Notes: generated by a model not told the origin, from the sequence alone. A DNA stretch of 64,000 nt from an uncultured Desulfatitalea sp. (GCA_937868765.1 CALMNL010000016.1:53545-117544); one strand, 5' to 3'. Positions 26,200 through 35,593 are shown, counted from the first letter of the stretch. Program-made: numbers and translations.

Positions 26200-28386
26200 T
26201 TAAAGAGCAGGCGTCCTGGTTTCTTCCAGGAAGCGCCAGTATGATACCATCTTGGCCAACGCATGCACGGCCCGTTCGGGCGTCGGATAAAAGACCCCTT
26301 TGTAAGTTGCGCCGGGTACGTTGGCTACCGTCTTGTAACGGGAATCGGCGCGCAGGCTGACGCCCATGATCGGCTTGCCGGTTTCGACCATCAATTCTAC
26401 GGATCGCTTCAGAAACTGCTCCTCGAAGGCCGCTACCAATTCAAGCACCTGCTTGGCCATTCGGGGGGGAAAGTCCGGGTCTGCGGCCAAATTGGCCTGG
26501 CTGAGTCGCTCGATCAGCGGTTCGCGGCCCACGATGCCCAGGTGGATGACCGCGTCGCATCCCTGCCAGCGGGCCAGCATCTCCAGAATTTGGAACGAGA
26601 TGGCGGGATTGAAGTCGCCCACCAGGTCCACGGGATTGGCATGGCTCCAGAAGGGGGGCAGAAGAGTATCGATCCGGCGGCGGATGTCGGTATCCAGATC
26701 AGGCAGTAGCAGGCCCTGGCGTTGGCACAGGTCGGCCGTGACCACTCCCCAGCCGCCGCCGAAGGTCATGATGGCCACGCGCGGCCCGCGGGGCAGGGGG
26801 AGCGAGTCGAAAGCCGCCGCCAGGTCCAGCAGGTCCATGGGGCGGTACACTTCCACAATCCCCGCCTGGCGGCAGAGGGCCTGAAATACCCGGGTATCGG
26901 AACTCATGGCCCCACTGTGGCTGGCCGCGGCCTTTTGGCCGGCCTTGGTCTGGCCGCCCTTGAGCAGCACAATGGGCTTTTGGCGGCTGACCCGGCGGGC
27001 GCTTTCGAAAAATCGCCGGCCATCCTTGAAGCCCTCCACATAGATCAACACCGTCCGGGTCTGGTCGTCGACCTCGAAGCCCTCTATGTAGTCGGACATG
27101 GTGATCATGGCCTCGTTGCCGCTGCCGGAAAAGCCGCGGATGCCGATGCCCTGCTGCTCGGCGAACATCAGCAACTGGCTGCCCATGTTACCCGACTGGG
27201 CCACCACCACCGAGTTGCCCGGCATCGGTGTCACCGTTGCGCCGGTGGCATAGAGGCTGAGGTGAGGGTTGGCGATGCCCATGGTGTTAGGACCCAGGAT
27301 GAGGATCCCGGCCTGGTGGGCGGCGGCGATGAGGTCGGCCTCCAGCTCTTTGCCCTCGCTCCCCGTCTCGGAAAAACCCGAGGTAATGAGCACCATATAT
27401 CGGATGCCTTTGGCCTGGCATTGGGGAATCAGGTCGAGCACCTTGGCCGCCGGCACGGTCACCACCGCCAGGTCGACTGGATCGTCGATCTCCAGCAGCG
27501 AACGGTATGCATCGCGGCCGGCGATGCGCCCACCTTTGGGATTGACCAGGTACAGCTTACCTTTATAACCGCCGCTGATGGTATTGCTCACCAGCAGATT
27601 GCCCCATTTGCCCAGCTGGCGGGAGGCCCCGACGAACGCGATGGAACCCGGGTAGAAGAGCGCTCCGATCTCTTTGGGCGGCACCGGCGGTGTGAGCTGG
27701 GGCCGGGAGGTCTGGGGTCCGATCACCACCAGGGCATCTACGGCCACCAGTTTTCCCCGGGGCGTGACGCGCAACGGATTGATATCGATTTCGGCCACTT
27801 CGGGATGCTCCAGGGCCAGGCGCGAAAGGCCGGCCAGCACCCTTTGCAGCTGCTCCGCATCCACCGGCCTTTCGCCACGGAAAGCGCCGAGTAATTTTTG
27901 GGCATGGATCTCTTCGGTCATGCGGCGGATGTCGAAGGAGCTGAGCGGTGCCAGTCGCATGGCCATGTCGCCGATGGCCTCGGTGAGCGTGCCGCCCAGG
28001 CCGAAGAGCACCACCGGGCCGAACTGGGGATCGCGCACCAGTCCGGCCATCAGTTCCCGCTGGCCGGTGATTTGCGGCTGCACCAACAAGCCTTCGAGGT
28101 CGCCCCCCGCATTTTCGGTGATGCCCTCAGCCGCCCGGCGCACGGCCGCGGCATCGTAAAGGTGCAGATGCACCAACCCTTTTTCGGTCTTGTGCTGCAG
28201 GGCCGTGCCCAAACCTTTGAGGACCACGGGGTATCCGAAGCGCTCTGCGGCCCTAACCGCTTGATCGGGGCCTGGCGCGACGGACTCTTGCACCACCGGG
28301 ATACCATATTGCTTCAAAAGTTGTTTGGCCTGATGTTCATCCAGAACATTGACCGCTTGGCCGGTTTGGGCAGGGATCGCGTTCAA
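26200..28386 (-). CDS. ADP-forming acyl-CoA synthetase (acetate-CoA ligase type), beta-alpha domain order
   Basis: A 728-residue NDP-forming acyl-CoA synthetase that conserves the thioester energy of acyl-CoA as ATP (or runs in reverse). The N-terminal ~230 residues are an ATP-grasp subdomain (DEHQAKQLLKQYGIP, YPVVLKGLG, GPVVLFGLGGTLTEA, AEIDINPL). Then comes a CoA-binding Rossmann domain (FYPGSIAFVGASRQLGKWGN near 258) and a ligase domain with the phospho-His loop AASHSGAMSSD near 490. The usual fused order is alpha first and ATP-grasp last, so this is the swapped arrangement. TTG start at 28386 chosen because AAGGAG lies eight bases upstream and no ATG fits the N-terminus. Confidence 0.91.
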   Translation of the reverse strand: MNAIPAQTGQAVNVLDEHQAKQLLKQYGIPVVQESVAPGPDQAVRAAERFGYPVVLKGLGTALQHKTEKGLVHLHLYDAAAVRRAAEGITENAGGDLEGLLVQPQITGQRELMAGLVRDPQFGPVVLFGLGGTLTEAIGDMAMRLAPLSSFDIRRMTEEIHAQKLLGAFRGERPVDAEQLQRVLAGLSRLALEHPEVAEIDINPLRVTPRGKLVAVDALVVIGPQTSRPQLTPPVPPKEIGALFYPGSIAFVGASRQLGKWGNLLVSNTISGGYKGKLYLVNPKGGRIAGRDAYRSLLEIDDPVDLAVVTVPAAKVLDLIPQCQAKGIRYMVLITSGFSETGSEGKELEADLIAAAHQAGILILGPNTMGIANPHLSLYATGATVTPMPGNSVVVAQSGNMGSQLLMFAEQQGIGIRGFSGSGNEAMITMSDYIEGFEVDDQTRTVLIYVEGFKDGRRFFESARRVSRQKPIVLLKGGQTKAGQKAAASHSGAMSSDTRVFQALCRQAGIVEVYRPMDLLDLAAAFDSLPLPRGPRVAIMTFGGGWGVVTADLCQRQGLLLPDLDTDIRRRIDTLLPPFWSHANPVDLVGDFNPAISFQILEMLARWQGCDAVIHLGIVGREPLIERLSQANLAADPDFPPRMAKQVLELVAAFEEQFLKRSVELMVETGKPIMGVSLRADSRYKTVANVPGATYKGVFYPTPERAVHALAKMVSYWRFLEETRTPAL

Positions 28387-28566
28387 GCAGGAGACTCCTT
28401 ATCATGCGCAAATCGAATCGACGAAACAGCGCAATGCCATACCACAATTCATATCAAGGATAAACCGCGCAGTGGGCTTGTTGAGGCGGCCGCCGGAAGG
28501 GGCAGGGAAGATGATGGCCAGCTTCGGATATCGGTTGAATTTGAAGAGTGCTAGGCAAGTCCGGAA

Positions 28567-31191
28567 TTATTGCTGTAAGACCGTGTCGAAAAGAGAACTG
28601 GTGCCAAAATAGAGTTTGAGCCCGAAATCGTCGAAGTAGACATTGTCGGCACCGCCTCCGAAGGCGTGCAATCCCAATTCGACATTGACGGCACTATTGA
28701 GCGGCGGTGACTGAAGGTCTGCATTGTAACTCCGGATTACGCTCTGGCCGCTTCCATCGACGTACGCGAGGCCCGCCACGGTGTTGATCGCATCCCATTC
28801 AACCAACCGAAAATAATCCTCATCCGCCGTCCAGTTGTCATCTTCGTAGGGTGGCCAACGGAAGGGATCGTCCGTCTGGAGCCTGGGATATGGGCGGGTA
28901 TCGGGATCCGTTGGATCGCTGGAGGCGGATCCGCTGCCGGCGGCGCTGGCATAATATGTTTTTATGATGTTGACCTTGCGATCCGCGCTGTTGTCGAAAG
29001 CATCCACACGGGCATGAATGCTGCCGGTGCGCCCCACCACCAGCAGGTTTTCTCCTGCCTGGAAGCCGCTGGCGTTGATGCTCAGACGGTTCAACAGCAG
29101 CGTACCAGCGGCCGAGTTGGTGCTCCATCCCGCATCCGTCAGCAGGGGCGGCTGGAGCACCCTGCCACGGGTGCCGCTGGTCTCGCCATAGATCCAGTCA
29201 CCTTGCTGGATCTCATCGGGACCTCCCTGGCTGAATTCGACTACCGCCGCTTCCCGGAGACGGACGAGCAGGGTGCTGTTCTGAACCGGCCATGGGCAGT
29301 GTTGATAGAGAACCTTCACATCATCGATGTCCCATTGCACACCCTCGATCCCAGGCGATGGTGCGACGGACAGCTGAAGGCGAATGGTGTCGCCAGCATG
29401 GCCACTCAAGTTGTAACTATAAAAATACCAGCCATTTTCTTCCGGCCCCATGGTGGGGTTGAAGGGGGCGAACGGACCGCCATTGTAACTGATCAGGGCT
29501 TGTCGATAGGTGCTGCGCGACAATTCGATGATCTCGCGGCACCAGAACACCAGGGTGATGACCGGCCCGCCATCGCACATGGGGCTGGAGGGCTGTGGAT
29601 CGTCGAGACGGATAAGCGGGGATTGAAGCGTCGCGGAAATGAAGTTGTTATCCACATAACGCCAATAACTGGAATCGCTTCGGCCGCCGGAAGGTTCGAG
29701 GCGCCATACGGCTGAATTGGAAGAAGTCCATGCGCTGCTGACATCGTCGAAGTTGCTCGGCGGTATTGGATATGTGTAGGTTTGCAGGTTTTTGTAGGCA
29801 AGCCAGGTGACCCCCTCCCCGGTCTGTTGCCAGAGCACCAGGAGGGCTTGGTCGCTCATTTGCGGTGGGACGATATTGCTGAATATGCTGGCGGGAATAA
29901 TAGTGGCATCCGCCCGCATGAAAGAGAGTCCGTATCCATTGAAGTCGGTTGCGGATACGATGTCGTTCAACCGGAAGCCGATGCCGACGGCGATGGGCGA
30001 TGCTGCCGCTGGAATAGGGCCCGCGGTGAACGCACTCGATGGTAAGGCGCCAAGCAGGTTGTGAAATCCGACTTTCACTTGGGCATCGTAGCTCAAATAC
30101 CCCCCTGTGCGCCGATGGGCCCGTTCCATGGCGGTCTCGACCGTTGCGCTGGTCAATTGAAGCGTACTGGCATTGGTGGTGGATTGGGCGATGGCCAACG
30201 CCTGGTTGCCGCCAATATTGGTCACTCCCGCCGTGGTGGCATTGTCATCGGTGGCCTGGAATTCTCCGAGCCCTGCTGGTACCTGTTCACCCGTTTCGGT
30301 TTCTCCGGCAATCACGAAGTCCACTTGCCGTCGATTCAGCAGGTCGCCGCCGCCGACAATGCCGGTGCTGCGAATGCGTGTCATCTGGTTCAGGACAATG
30401 TAAGTGGACGCGGCGGACCAGGCGGTGTTCATGTTGGAATCGGCCGGATCATGCACATCGATGAACCGGTTATTCTGGCGGTCGTTGTAGGAATAGGTCA
30501 AGGTATTGGGATACTGGCCGACGGTGATGCGTCCGTTGCGCAAGGGGAACATACCGCCCTGCCCGGCAGCGTAGGAGAGGGTGCCGCCGCTGACAAGGGC
30601 AGTCTGGTTCGTCAAGGCGGCCGGCAGCGCATTGCTGCCGCTGGAAAATACCAAGTTGCGATCCACGGTGATGGTGACATTGTCATTGGCCGAAACAGGC
30701 GAGCTTGCCGAGGTGATCGTATAAATCACACCGTCAATGCTCAGCAACGCCTGGCTGGGAATGGTCACATTGTCATCATCCTGAGCGATATCGATCGGCA
30801 GGCGGCCGGGTGGGTTGGATGTGAAGATGGCCGTCCCGCGAGCGCCGTCCGGAATCGGGAAGAAATAGGAGTATACATCGACCTGAAACTCTCCCTGGCT
30901 GCCAGAGAGGGTGAAGTTGCCATCATCCACGGCTTCCAGGGCCGCATTTTTAACCGCTTCCGTAGCGGCATTGCTGTAGCGGCTCTTGACAAAGCGATAG
31001 CCCGCCTCGGCCAGCAGATAGGCCCTGTCGGATAAGTTCGAGAGTGCCGCCTCTTCCCCCGAAGAACTCACCATGGGCAGCAGAGCGGCCGCCAACACCG
31101 AGAAGATCAGGATGGCGGCGATCAGGGCAATCAGGGCGCTGGCCTGGTTAGATTCGAGATGTTTGAAGGAGTGATGGATGCGCGTTTTCAT
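28567..31191 (-). CDS. Very large PilX/MshP-like minor pilin fused to an adhesin-like region (MshQ-like)
   Basis: 874 residues. The N-terminus has a short basic leader and one hydrophobic helix (ASALIALIAAILIFSVLAAA, about residues 18-37) followed by the PilX-type stretch DRAYLLAEAGYRFVKSRYSN; there is no canonical GFTLIE site, as in many PilX/MshP proteins. The remaining ~800 residues are extracellular in character: beta-rich, Ser/Thr/Asn/Gly-rich, with lectin/LamG- or MAM-like segments (FWCREIIELSRSTYRQALIS, GWYFYSYNLSGHAGDTIRLQ). It begins four bases after the PilW-like stop and closes the minor-pilin operon. In Vibrio MSHA clusters mshP (PilX-like) and mshQ (large adhesin-like) are separate neighbours; here they appear as one protein (inference). 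Confidence 0.78.
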   Translation of the reverse strand: MKTRIHHSFKHLESNQASALIALIAAILIFSVLAAALLPMVSSSGEEAALSNLSDRAYLLAEAGYRFVKSRYSNAATEAVKNAALEAVDDGNFTLSGSQGEFQVDVYSYFFPIPDGARGTAIFTSNPPGRLPIDIAQDDDNVTIPSQALLSIDGVIYTITSASSPVSANDNVTITVDRNLVFSSGSNALPAALTNQTALVSGGTLSYAAGQGGMFPLRNGRITVGQYPNTLTYSYNDRQNNRFIDVHDPADSNMNTAWSAASTYIVLNQMTRIRSTGIVGGGDLLNRRQVDFVIAGETETGEQVPAGLGEFQATDDNATTAGVTNIGGNQALAIAQSTTNASTLQLTSATVETAMERAHRRTGGYLSYDAQVKVGFHNLLGALPSSAFTAGPIPAAASPIAVGIGFRLNDIVSATDFNGYGLSFMRADATIIPASIFSNIVPPQMSDQALLVLWQQTGEGVTWLAYKNLQTYTYPIPPSNFDDVSSAWTSSNSAVWRLEPSGGRSDSSYWRYVDNNFISATLQSPLIRLDDPQPSSPMCDGGPVITLVFWCREIIELSRSTYRQALISYNGGPFAPFNPTMGPEENGWYFYSYNLSGHAGDTIRLQLSVAPSPGIEGVQWDIDDVKVLYQHCPWPVQNSTLLVRLREAAVVEFSQGGPDEIQQGDWIYGETSGTRGRVLQPPLLTDAGWSTNSAAGTLLLNRLSINASGFQAGENLLVVGRTGSIHARVDAFDNSADRKVNIIKTYYASAAGSGSASSDPTDPDTRPYPRLQTDDPFRWPPYEDDNWTADEDYFRLVEWDAINTVAGLAYVDGSGQSVIRSYNADLQSPPLNSAVNVELGLHAFGGGADNVYFDDFGLKLYFGTSSLFDTVLQQ

Positions 31192-31195
31192 TTTT

Positions 31196-31819
31196 TCAGC
31201 GTAAGGCCCCGCCATCGTTTCGGTTGTTGCGCAAGTAGATCAGCGTGGTGAAATGCTGGGGCTGGGAGGACGGGCTATCAGGCCTGACCATGTCCAGGGT
31301 AATCTGGATCGTGGACGGTGCTGCCGTGAAAGGCCAGGCCACCAGTTCAGCGCTGCCTTGGAAATAGCGCAGGGAGAATCCCTGTACCCCGTCTGTGAGA
31401 ACATCCCCCTGGTCGATGGTGGCGCCATCCAACTGGTCTGGCGAATTTTCGTAAAGCCTCACCCGCTGATCGGCGCTGTTGAAATGCAGTCCCCAGCGGG
31501 TGGTGGCGGGCCTGCCGTTCACTTCTTGCAGGCGTTCATAAACGATAAATGGGTCGGAACCGATGTTTAGGTTTACAATGCGGGTTGATTCCGAGAGTTC
31601 CCGTATCATGCGAGACATGGCCATCTGGCTTTTCTGGGCCACCTGGGTGTTGCCACGGCTGAAATCATAACTTTCCACCGCAGATACCAGGCCCATGCCA
31701 AAAATTGCCGCCAGCAACCCAAGCAACGCCAGGGAGGCAATCAATTCGATGAGCGTGAAGCCATCCTGGCAGACTGTTGGGTGATTTTTGGAACGGATGA
31801 TTGAAGGTTGTTTCCTCAT
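31196..31819 (-). CDS. PilW/MshO-like minor prepilin
   Basis: A 207-residue type IV prepilin: 18-residue leader ending in QDG, then FTLIELIASLALLGLLAAIF with Glu at +5, so it is a prepilin peptidase substrate. The PilW-type region QKSQMAMSRMIRELSESTRI follows the helix. Start ATG has GGAGA five bases upstream. Third gene of the run FimT-like, PilV-like, PilW-like, large PilX-like; minor pilins of this set prime assembly and sit at the pilus tip. Confidence 0.87.
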   Translation of the reverse strand: MRKQPSIIRSKNHPTVCQDGFTLIELIASLALLGLLAAIFGMGLVSAVESYDFSRGNTQVAQKSQMAMSRMIRELSESTRIVNLNIGSDPFIVYERLQEVNGRPATTRWGLHFNSADQRVRLYENSPDQLDGATIDQGDVLTDGVQGFSLRYFQGSAELVAWPFTAAPSTIQITLDMVRPDSPSSQPQHFTTLIYLRNNRNDGGALR

Positions 31820-31834
31820 ACAATCTCCGGCGGA

Positions 31835-32263
31835 TCACGGCGCGAACAGGGAGGTAAGACGGTGGGAGGTCCCTTGGATGGCGATGGTAACCTTCAGCAC
31901 CCCACAATTGGTATCCGTTATTTCCTGACCTGTGCCGAGGTCAAACCCGACGCAGCCGTTTGTCGTTTGAAAATTGTAGTTGCCCACAAACGACGGATCC
32001 CAGTAATCTCCGTTGGCTAACCGGTTTTGCATAATCTGAACGGGTATGCCTTGTTGGCAATCGGCGGCCATGTTTTCCATGACCGCCCGCAAGGCCAGGT
32101 TTTCGTTGATCACTTGAATCGGCCTGTAGCTGCGGCTGGTCTGATTGGCGATTACCTGGGCTAAAATCACAGCCAACACGGCGGAAATGATGATTGTGAC
32201 AAGCGTCTCAATGAGCGTGAACCCTTGCTGATCATTCTTTGCAATAAATAAAATGGTGTTCAT
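31835..32263 (-). CDS. PilV/MshD-like minor prepilin
   Basis: A 142-residue prepilin: leader MNTILFIAKNDQQG followed by FTLIETLVTIIISAVLAVIL with Glu at +5. The C-terminal part has two Cys pairs that could form disulphides (DCQQG, NGCVGF, DTNCGV). Start ATG overlaps the stop of the FimT-like gene (ATGA at 32260-32263), showing translational coupling. Small for PilV, so exact subtype is uncertain. Confidence 0.85.
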   Translation of the reverse strand: MNTILFIAKNDQQGFTLIETLVTIIISAVLAVILAQVIANQTSRSYRPIQVINENLALRAVMENMAADCQQGIPVQIMQNRLANGDYWDPSFVGNYNFQTTNGCVGFDLGTGQEITDTNCGVLKVTIAIQGTSHRLTSLFAP

Positions 32264-32757
32264 TGAATGAACCCCGTGTTCTGGCGAATGGCAATGGGCT
32301 GGTTGGTTTCACCGTTTTTGGCCAGGTTCAGTATGGTTTGGCGATTGGTGAAGGAAAGCGTGGAGGCTGTGGTATCCGGCACCCCCCAAGGGTCGAAAAC
32401 AAGCGTGAAGTTCCCTTCGACAACCGATATTCCCCGGGAAAGAAGATCGACACTGTTCTGGGGCTCTCCAGGCAGGGCGACCTGGCGTGTGATTCCCTGT
32501 AGCTGGGGGAATAGCCAGTATTGTCCGTCTTGATATCGAATTCCCCATCCGCTGTCGGAGCTCATCGCCCGCATTTGAGCGTATCGCAGGTGGGATTTAA
32601 GTACCTCGGCGCCGGCCCTGAGGGTCATGTCGGTGGTGGGCTGGCGTGACACGGCCAGCATGGCGAATATCGCCATGAGCACCAAGACCGCGATGACTTC
32701 CATGAGGGTGAAGCCCCGGTTGTCCACATTCAACCTCCCATGCATGCCCCCATCCAT
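32260..32757 (-). CDS. GspH/FimT-like (MshC-like) minor prepilin
   Basis: A prepilin of about 165 residues: leader ending NRG, then FTLMEVIAVLVLMAIFAMLA with Glu at +5, and the FimT/GspH region LRAGAEVLKSHLRYAQMRAM. ATG at 32757 gives a 23-residue leader; ATG at 32745 is equally possible since neither has a strong ribosome site. First gene of the minor-pilin operon; its promoter must lie in the 133-base divergent gap before the glycosyltransferase-like gene. No -24/-12 match was found in that gap. Confidence 0.86.
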   Translation of the reverse strand: MDGGMHGRLNVDNRGFTLMEVIAVLVLMAIFAMLAVSRQPTTDMTLRAGAEVLKSHLRYAQMRAMSSDSGWGIRYQDGQYWLFPQLQGITRQVALPGEPQNSVDLLSRGISVVEGNFTLVFDPWGVPDTTASTLSFTNRQTILNLAKNGETNQPIAIRQNTGFIQ

Positions 32758-32890
32758 ACCAAATGGCCTTTGAGATGAAAACAGCAAATAAAAGCGTGCC
32801 CTGCCGAGGCGCCATCTTTCTTGATCGCTCTTATTGAACCTGTTAATAAATCTGCTTTGGGCTAATGTTTTGCGTACGATCTGGAAAACC

Positions 32891-34930
32891 ATGGGAACTC
32901 TCAAGACGCTCTTCTCGAAAAGCAGCACGTGGGCTGCGCTCTCCCTGATCATTTTGCTCCTGGCATGTTATGGCAATAGTTTCCAAGGGGCGTGGCAGTA
33001 CGACGACTACATCAACATCGTCAACAATCCCAAGATCCGGATGGCTGCCTTTTCCTGGGCCAAGATCGGTGAGGCATTGACGGCCGGCCCCAACTCTCAG
33101 ATTGTCGGGCGGCCCCTGGCATATCTCAGCTTTGCCCTCAACTATCTCTGGGGCGGGGAGAATCCCCTCGGATACCACCTCATCAATCTCATTATTCATT
33201 GCCTGACAAGCTTGTTTCTGTTTTTTTTCGTGCGCGATACGTTGCGGCTGCCGATCTTCGCATCCCGCTACACCGATGAGGCCACGCTCATTGCGTGGTT
33301 GTCTGCATTATTCTGGGCCTGCCACCCCCTCCAGGTGACGGCCGTGACCTACATCGTCCAGCGCATGACCGCCATGGCCGGTTTGTTTTATATAGCGGCG
33401 TTGTATGCATATCTCGTGGGACGCACGGCCGCGAAGACGCAGCAGCGGATTTGGGCTTTTGGCCTCGGCGGGCTTAGCGCTGTATGCGCCATGTTGAGCA
33501 AAGAGAATGCAGTGCTCCTGCCATATGCAGTCCTGCTCTACGAGCTTCTGTTTTTCAGAGCCCTTGACCGCAGGACCGTGTTCAAGGCGCTATTTTGGGC
33601 CGTTGGCGTAACGGGCGGTGTTCTGCTCCTGAGCTTTCTATATGCCAATCCGCTCAAGCTGTTCGAGCCCTACACGAACCGACCGTTCACAATGGTTGAA
33701 CGCGTTCTCACCCAACCCCGGGTGCTTTTCATCTACCTTGCTTTATTGGCCGTACCCATGGTCTCGCGTATGAGTATCATACATGACGTGGTTTTTTCTA
33801 AATCAATATGGGTCCCCTGGACCACTTGGGCTGCCATCATTGGCCTTATATTCATCGTGACAGGACTTTGTCTGCTTGCCCGTCGGCATCGGCTATTCGC
33901 TTTCTGCGGCCTTTTCTTTTTCCTTAACCATGCATTGGAAGCCTCTATTCTCAACCTCGACCTGGTCTACGAACACCGCAATTACGTACCGAGCATGCTG
34001 CTGTTTGTGCCCCTGGCCGTGGGGGTCGTGCGCTGCATGGCAATCTTTTATTACAGACCGGCCATGCGGATGGTGATTGCTGGATGCGTTGGTCTGATCC
34101 TGGTCACCCGTGCCCAGACCACTTTTGAATACAACCGGGTTTTTGCTAGCGAATTAGAATTGTGGCGCCATGCCACCCTGGTTTATCCCAATTGCAGCCT
34201 GGCCTTCAATAACCTGGGCAAAGCCTATTGGCTCGCCGGCGATTTCGAAAAATCGTACCAGTACATTTCCAGAGCCGCCGAACTGGATAATTTTGGAAAT
34301 TTCCTCCAGAAGGGGGTGGTGTACTACAATCTTGGTATCTACGCGGTCAACATTCCCAAGGACCTTGAAACCGCTCTGTCGCGATTCGAAATGGCATCGG
34401 ACTATATGAATTTCCCCGAAATCTGGTTTCATATGGCCAACATTCAAATGCAGCGTGGAGTATTCGACCGGGCCGGAGAAATTTTAGCTGAGGGTTTGGA
34501 AGAATGGCCGAACGATCGCTTTCTAAACGGGCTGACGATGATCAATACCCTGAAACGAGGGGATTATGCGGGGGCCATCCGTCTTGCCAGGCTTGCGCTG
34601 GAAAAGAAGCGCGGAGAAGAACGGATCGCAATGATGGTGATCGCCCAGAGTCATTGGCTTCAGAACGAGCGCGATGCGGCTTTACAGGAATGGCAACGGC
34701 TGCTTAAAAAGGATCCCAACAACGCGGCCGCGCTGTTGGCTTTGACCGAACTGCATGTGCTATCAGGGCAATCTCAAGTTGCCAAAGACTACCTGAGAAG
34801 GGTGCTCGAGTTGAAGGGTATCGACTATCTAAAAAACCAGGTGGCTTTCGAAACCAAATCCGAGAATATCATGCCCTATGTGCCGAACGTGAAACTCATC
34901 AACCAGCTTCTGAAAGAAATGTCAAAATAG
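32891..34930 (+). CDS. GT-C fold glycosyltransferase-like membrane protein with C-terminal TPRs (TMTC-like)
   Basis: A 679-residue protein. Residues about 12-425 hold ten or more membrane helices; the first periplasmic loop has WQYDDYINIVNNP with Asp38-Asp39, the acidic pair expected in GT-C/TMTC enzymes that use lipid-linked sugars. Residues about 430-670 are TPR repeats (NNLGKAYWLAGDFEKSYQYI, VYYNLG, EILAEGLEEWPND, ALLALTELHVLSGQ). Start ATG at 32891 was preferred over an open TTG at 32834. It sits between the major and minor pilin genes on the opposite strand, so a role in pilin glycosylation is plausible (inference). It ends nine bases from the convergent pilin stop. Confidence 0.85.
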   Translation: MGTLKTLFSKSSTWAALSLIILLLACYGNSFQGAWQYDDYINIVNNPKIRMAAFSWAKIGEALTAGPNSQIVGRPLAYLSFALNYLWGGENPLGYHLINLIIHCLTSLFLFFFVRDTLRLPIFASRYTDEATLIAWLSALFWACHPLQVTAVTYIVQRMTAMAGLFYIAALYAYLVGRTAAKTQQRIWAFGLGGLSAVCAMLSKENAVLLPYAVLLYELLFFRALDRRTVFKALFWAVGVTGGVLLLSFLYANPLKLFEPYTNRPFTMVERVLTQPRVLFIYLALLAVPMVSRMSIIHDVVFSKSIWVPWTTWAAIIGLIFIVTGLCLLARRHRLFAFCGLFFFLNHALEASILNLDLVYEHRNYVPSMLLFVPLAVGVVRCMAIFYYRPAMRMVIAGCVGLILVTRAQTTFEYNRVFASELELWRHATLVYPNCSLAFNNLGKAYWLAGDFEKSYQYISRAAELDNFGNFLQKGVVYYNLGIYAVNIPKDLETALSRFEMASDYMNFPEIWFHMANIQMQRGVFDRAGEILAEGLEEWPNDRFLNGLTMINTLKRGDYAGAIRLARLALEKKRGEERIAMMVIAQSHWLQNERDAALQEWQRLLKKDPNNAAALLALTELHVLSGQSQVAKDYLRRVLELKGIDYLKNQVAFETKSENIMPYVPNVKLINQLLKEMSK

Positions 34931-34939
34931 ATTAAAATG

Positions 34940-35353
34940 CTACAGTCCTCCCGGCCGCCGTACGGTAACCGATCTGGTCATACCAGCCAGTGGAGTTCCG
35001 GTATCTCCGGTTATCAGAATGGTAATTATAGAGCCGCCCCCAATTGCTCCCCCCGTGGTGTTCATCGTAAAATCACCGAGATCGGTTCCCAGTGTTGTAT
35101 CGTCATAGGTGATTTGATTGGGGGTAACCCCTGAAAGGATCTGCTGGGCGAAGTAACCGTTAACGCGACCGATGCCTTCAGCGATGCCTGTGGCCATGGC
35201 TCTTTCGCGGGCCTGGGTTTGCAGGTCGAAATATCTGGGAACGGCCACCACGGCAAGGATGCTCATGATGACGATGACGGCAATGATTTCGAGGAGGGTA
35301 AAACCGGCATTGTCCTGTTCAGTTTTTTTCGCGCACGCTTCTGTTGATTCCAT
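34940..35353 (-). CDS. Type IV prepilin, probable major (MshA-like) pilin
   Basis: A 137-residue prepilin: leader MESTEACAKKTEQDNAG then FTLLEIIAVIVIMSILAVVA with Glu at +5 and VPRYFDLQTQARERA, the class typical of MSHA/GspG-like major subunits. The globular part is short and Gly/Thr-rich. Start ATG at 35353 has GGAG upstream; an ATG at 35374 is an alternative. It has its own sigma-54 promoter candidate (35416-35431) and follows the sigma-54 activator gene, a combination typical of pilin genes. High expression is therefore likely. Confidence 0.88.
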   Translation of the reverse strand: MESTEACAKKTEQDNAGFTLLEIIAVIVIMSILAVVAVPRYFDLQTQARERAMATGIAEGIGRVNGYFAQQILSGVTPNQITYDDTTLGTDLGDFTMNTTGGAIGGGSIITILITGDTGTPLAGMTRSVTVRRPGGL

Positions 35354-35415
35354 CAGGCTTTTACTCCATCCCAAAAAGAAGGTAAAAACTACATCACACG
35401 GTTACTTTCGATTTG

Positions 35416-35431
35416 TGCACCAAACATGCCA
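35416..35431 (-). promoter_or_regulatory. Sigma-54 (-24/-12) promoter of the pilin gene
   Basis: Read on the minus strand the site is TGGCATGTTTGGTGCA. Against the consensus TGGCAC-N5-TTGCW it has GG and GC at the required spacing and differs at two positions. Transcription would start near 35405, giving a leader of about 50 bases before the pilin ATG at 35353. The neighbouring gene encodes a sigma-54 activator. Confidence 0.72.
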
Positions 35432-35593
35432 CAGCTATTAATAAAGATCAATCCGTAATTATTTCCTTTAAAACATGCTGTTAAATGGTCGGTCCAGTAG
35501 TTTTGCCAGGCACCAGGCAGCCGTGGAGCTGCTTTTTCAACAAAATTTGTAGGTGTCGCCTCATATTTTAGAGTCTCTTTCGAAGCTTCGGTG

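Noticed and set aside
26722..27894. A 390-codon plus-strand frame antisense to the acyl-CoA synthetase gene
   Set aside because: Mirror of a strong coding gene; no recognisable domain.
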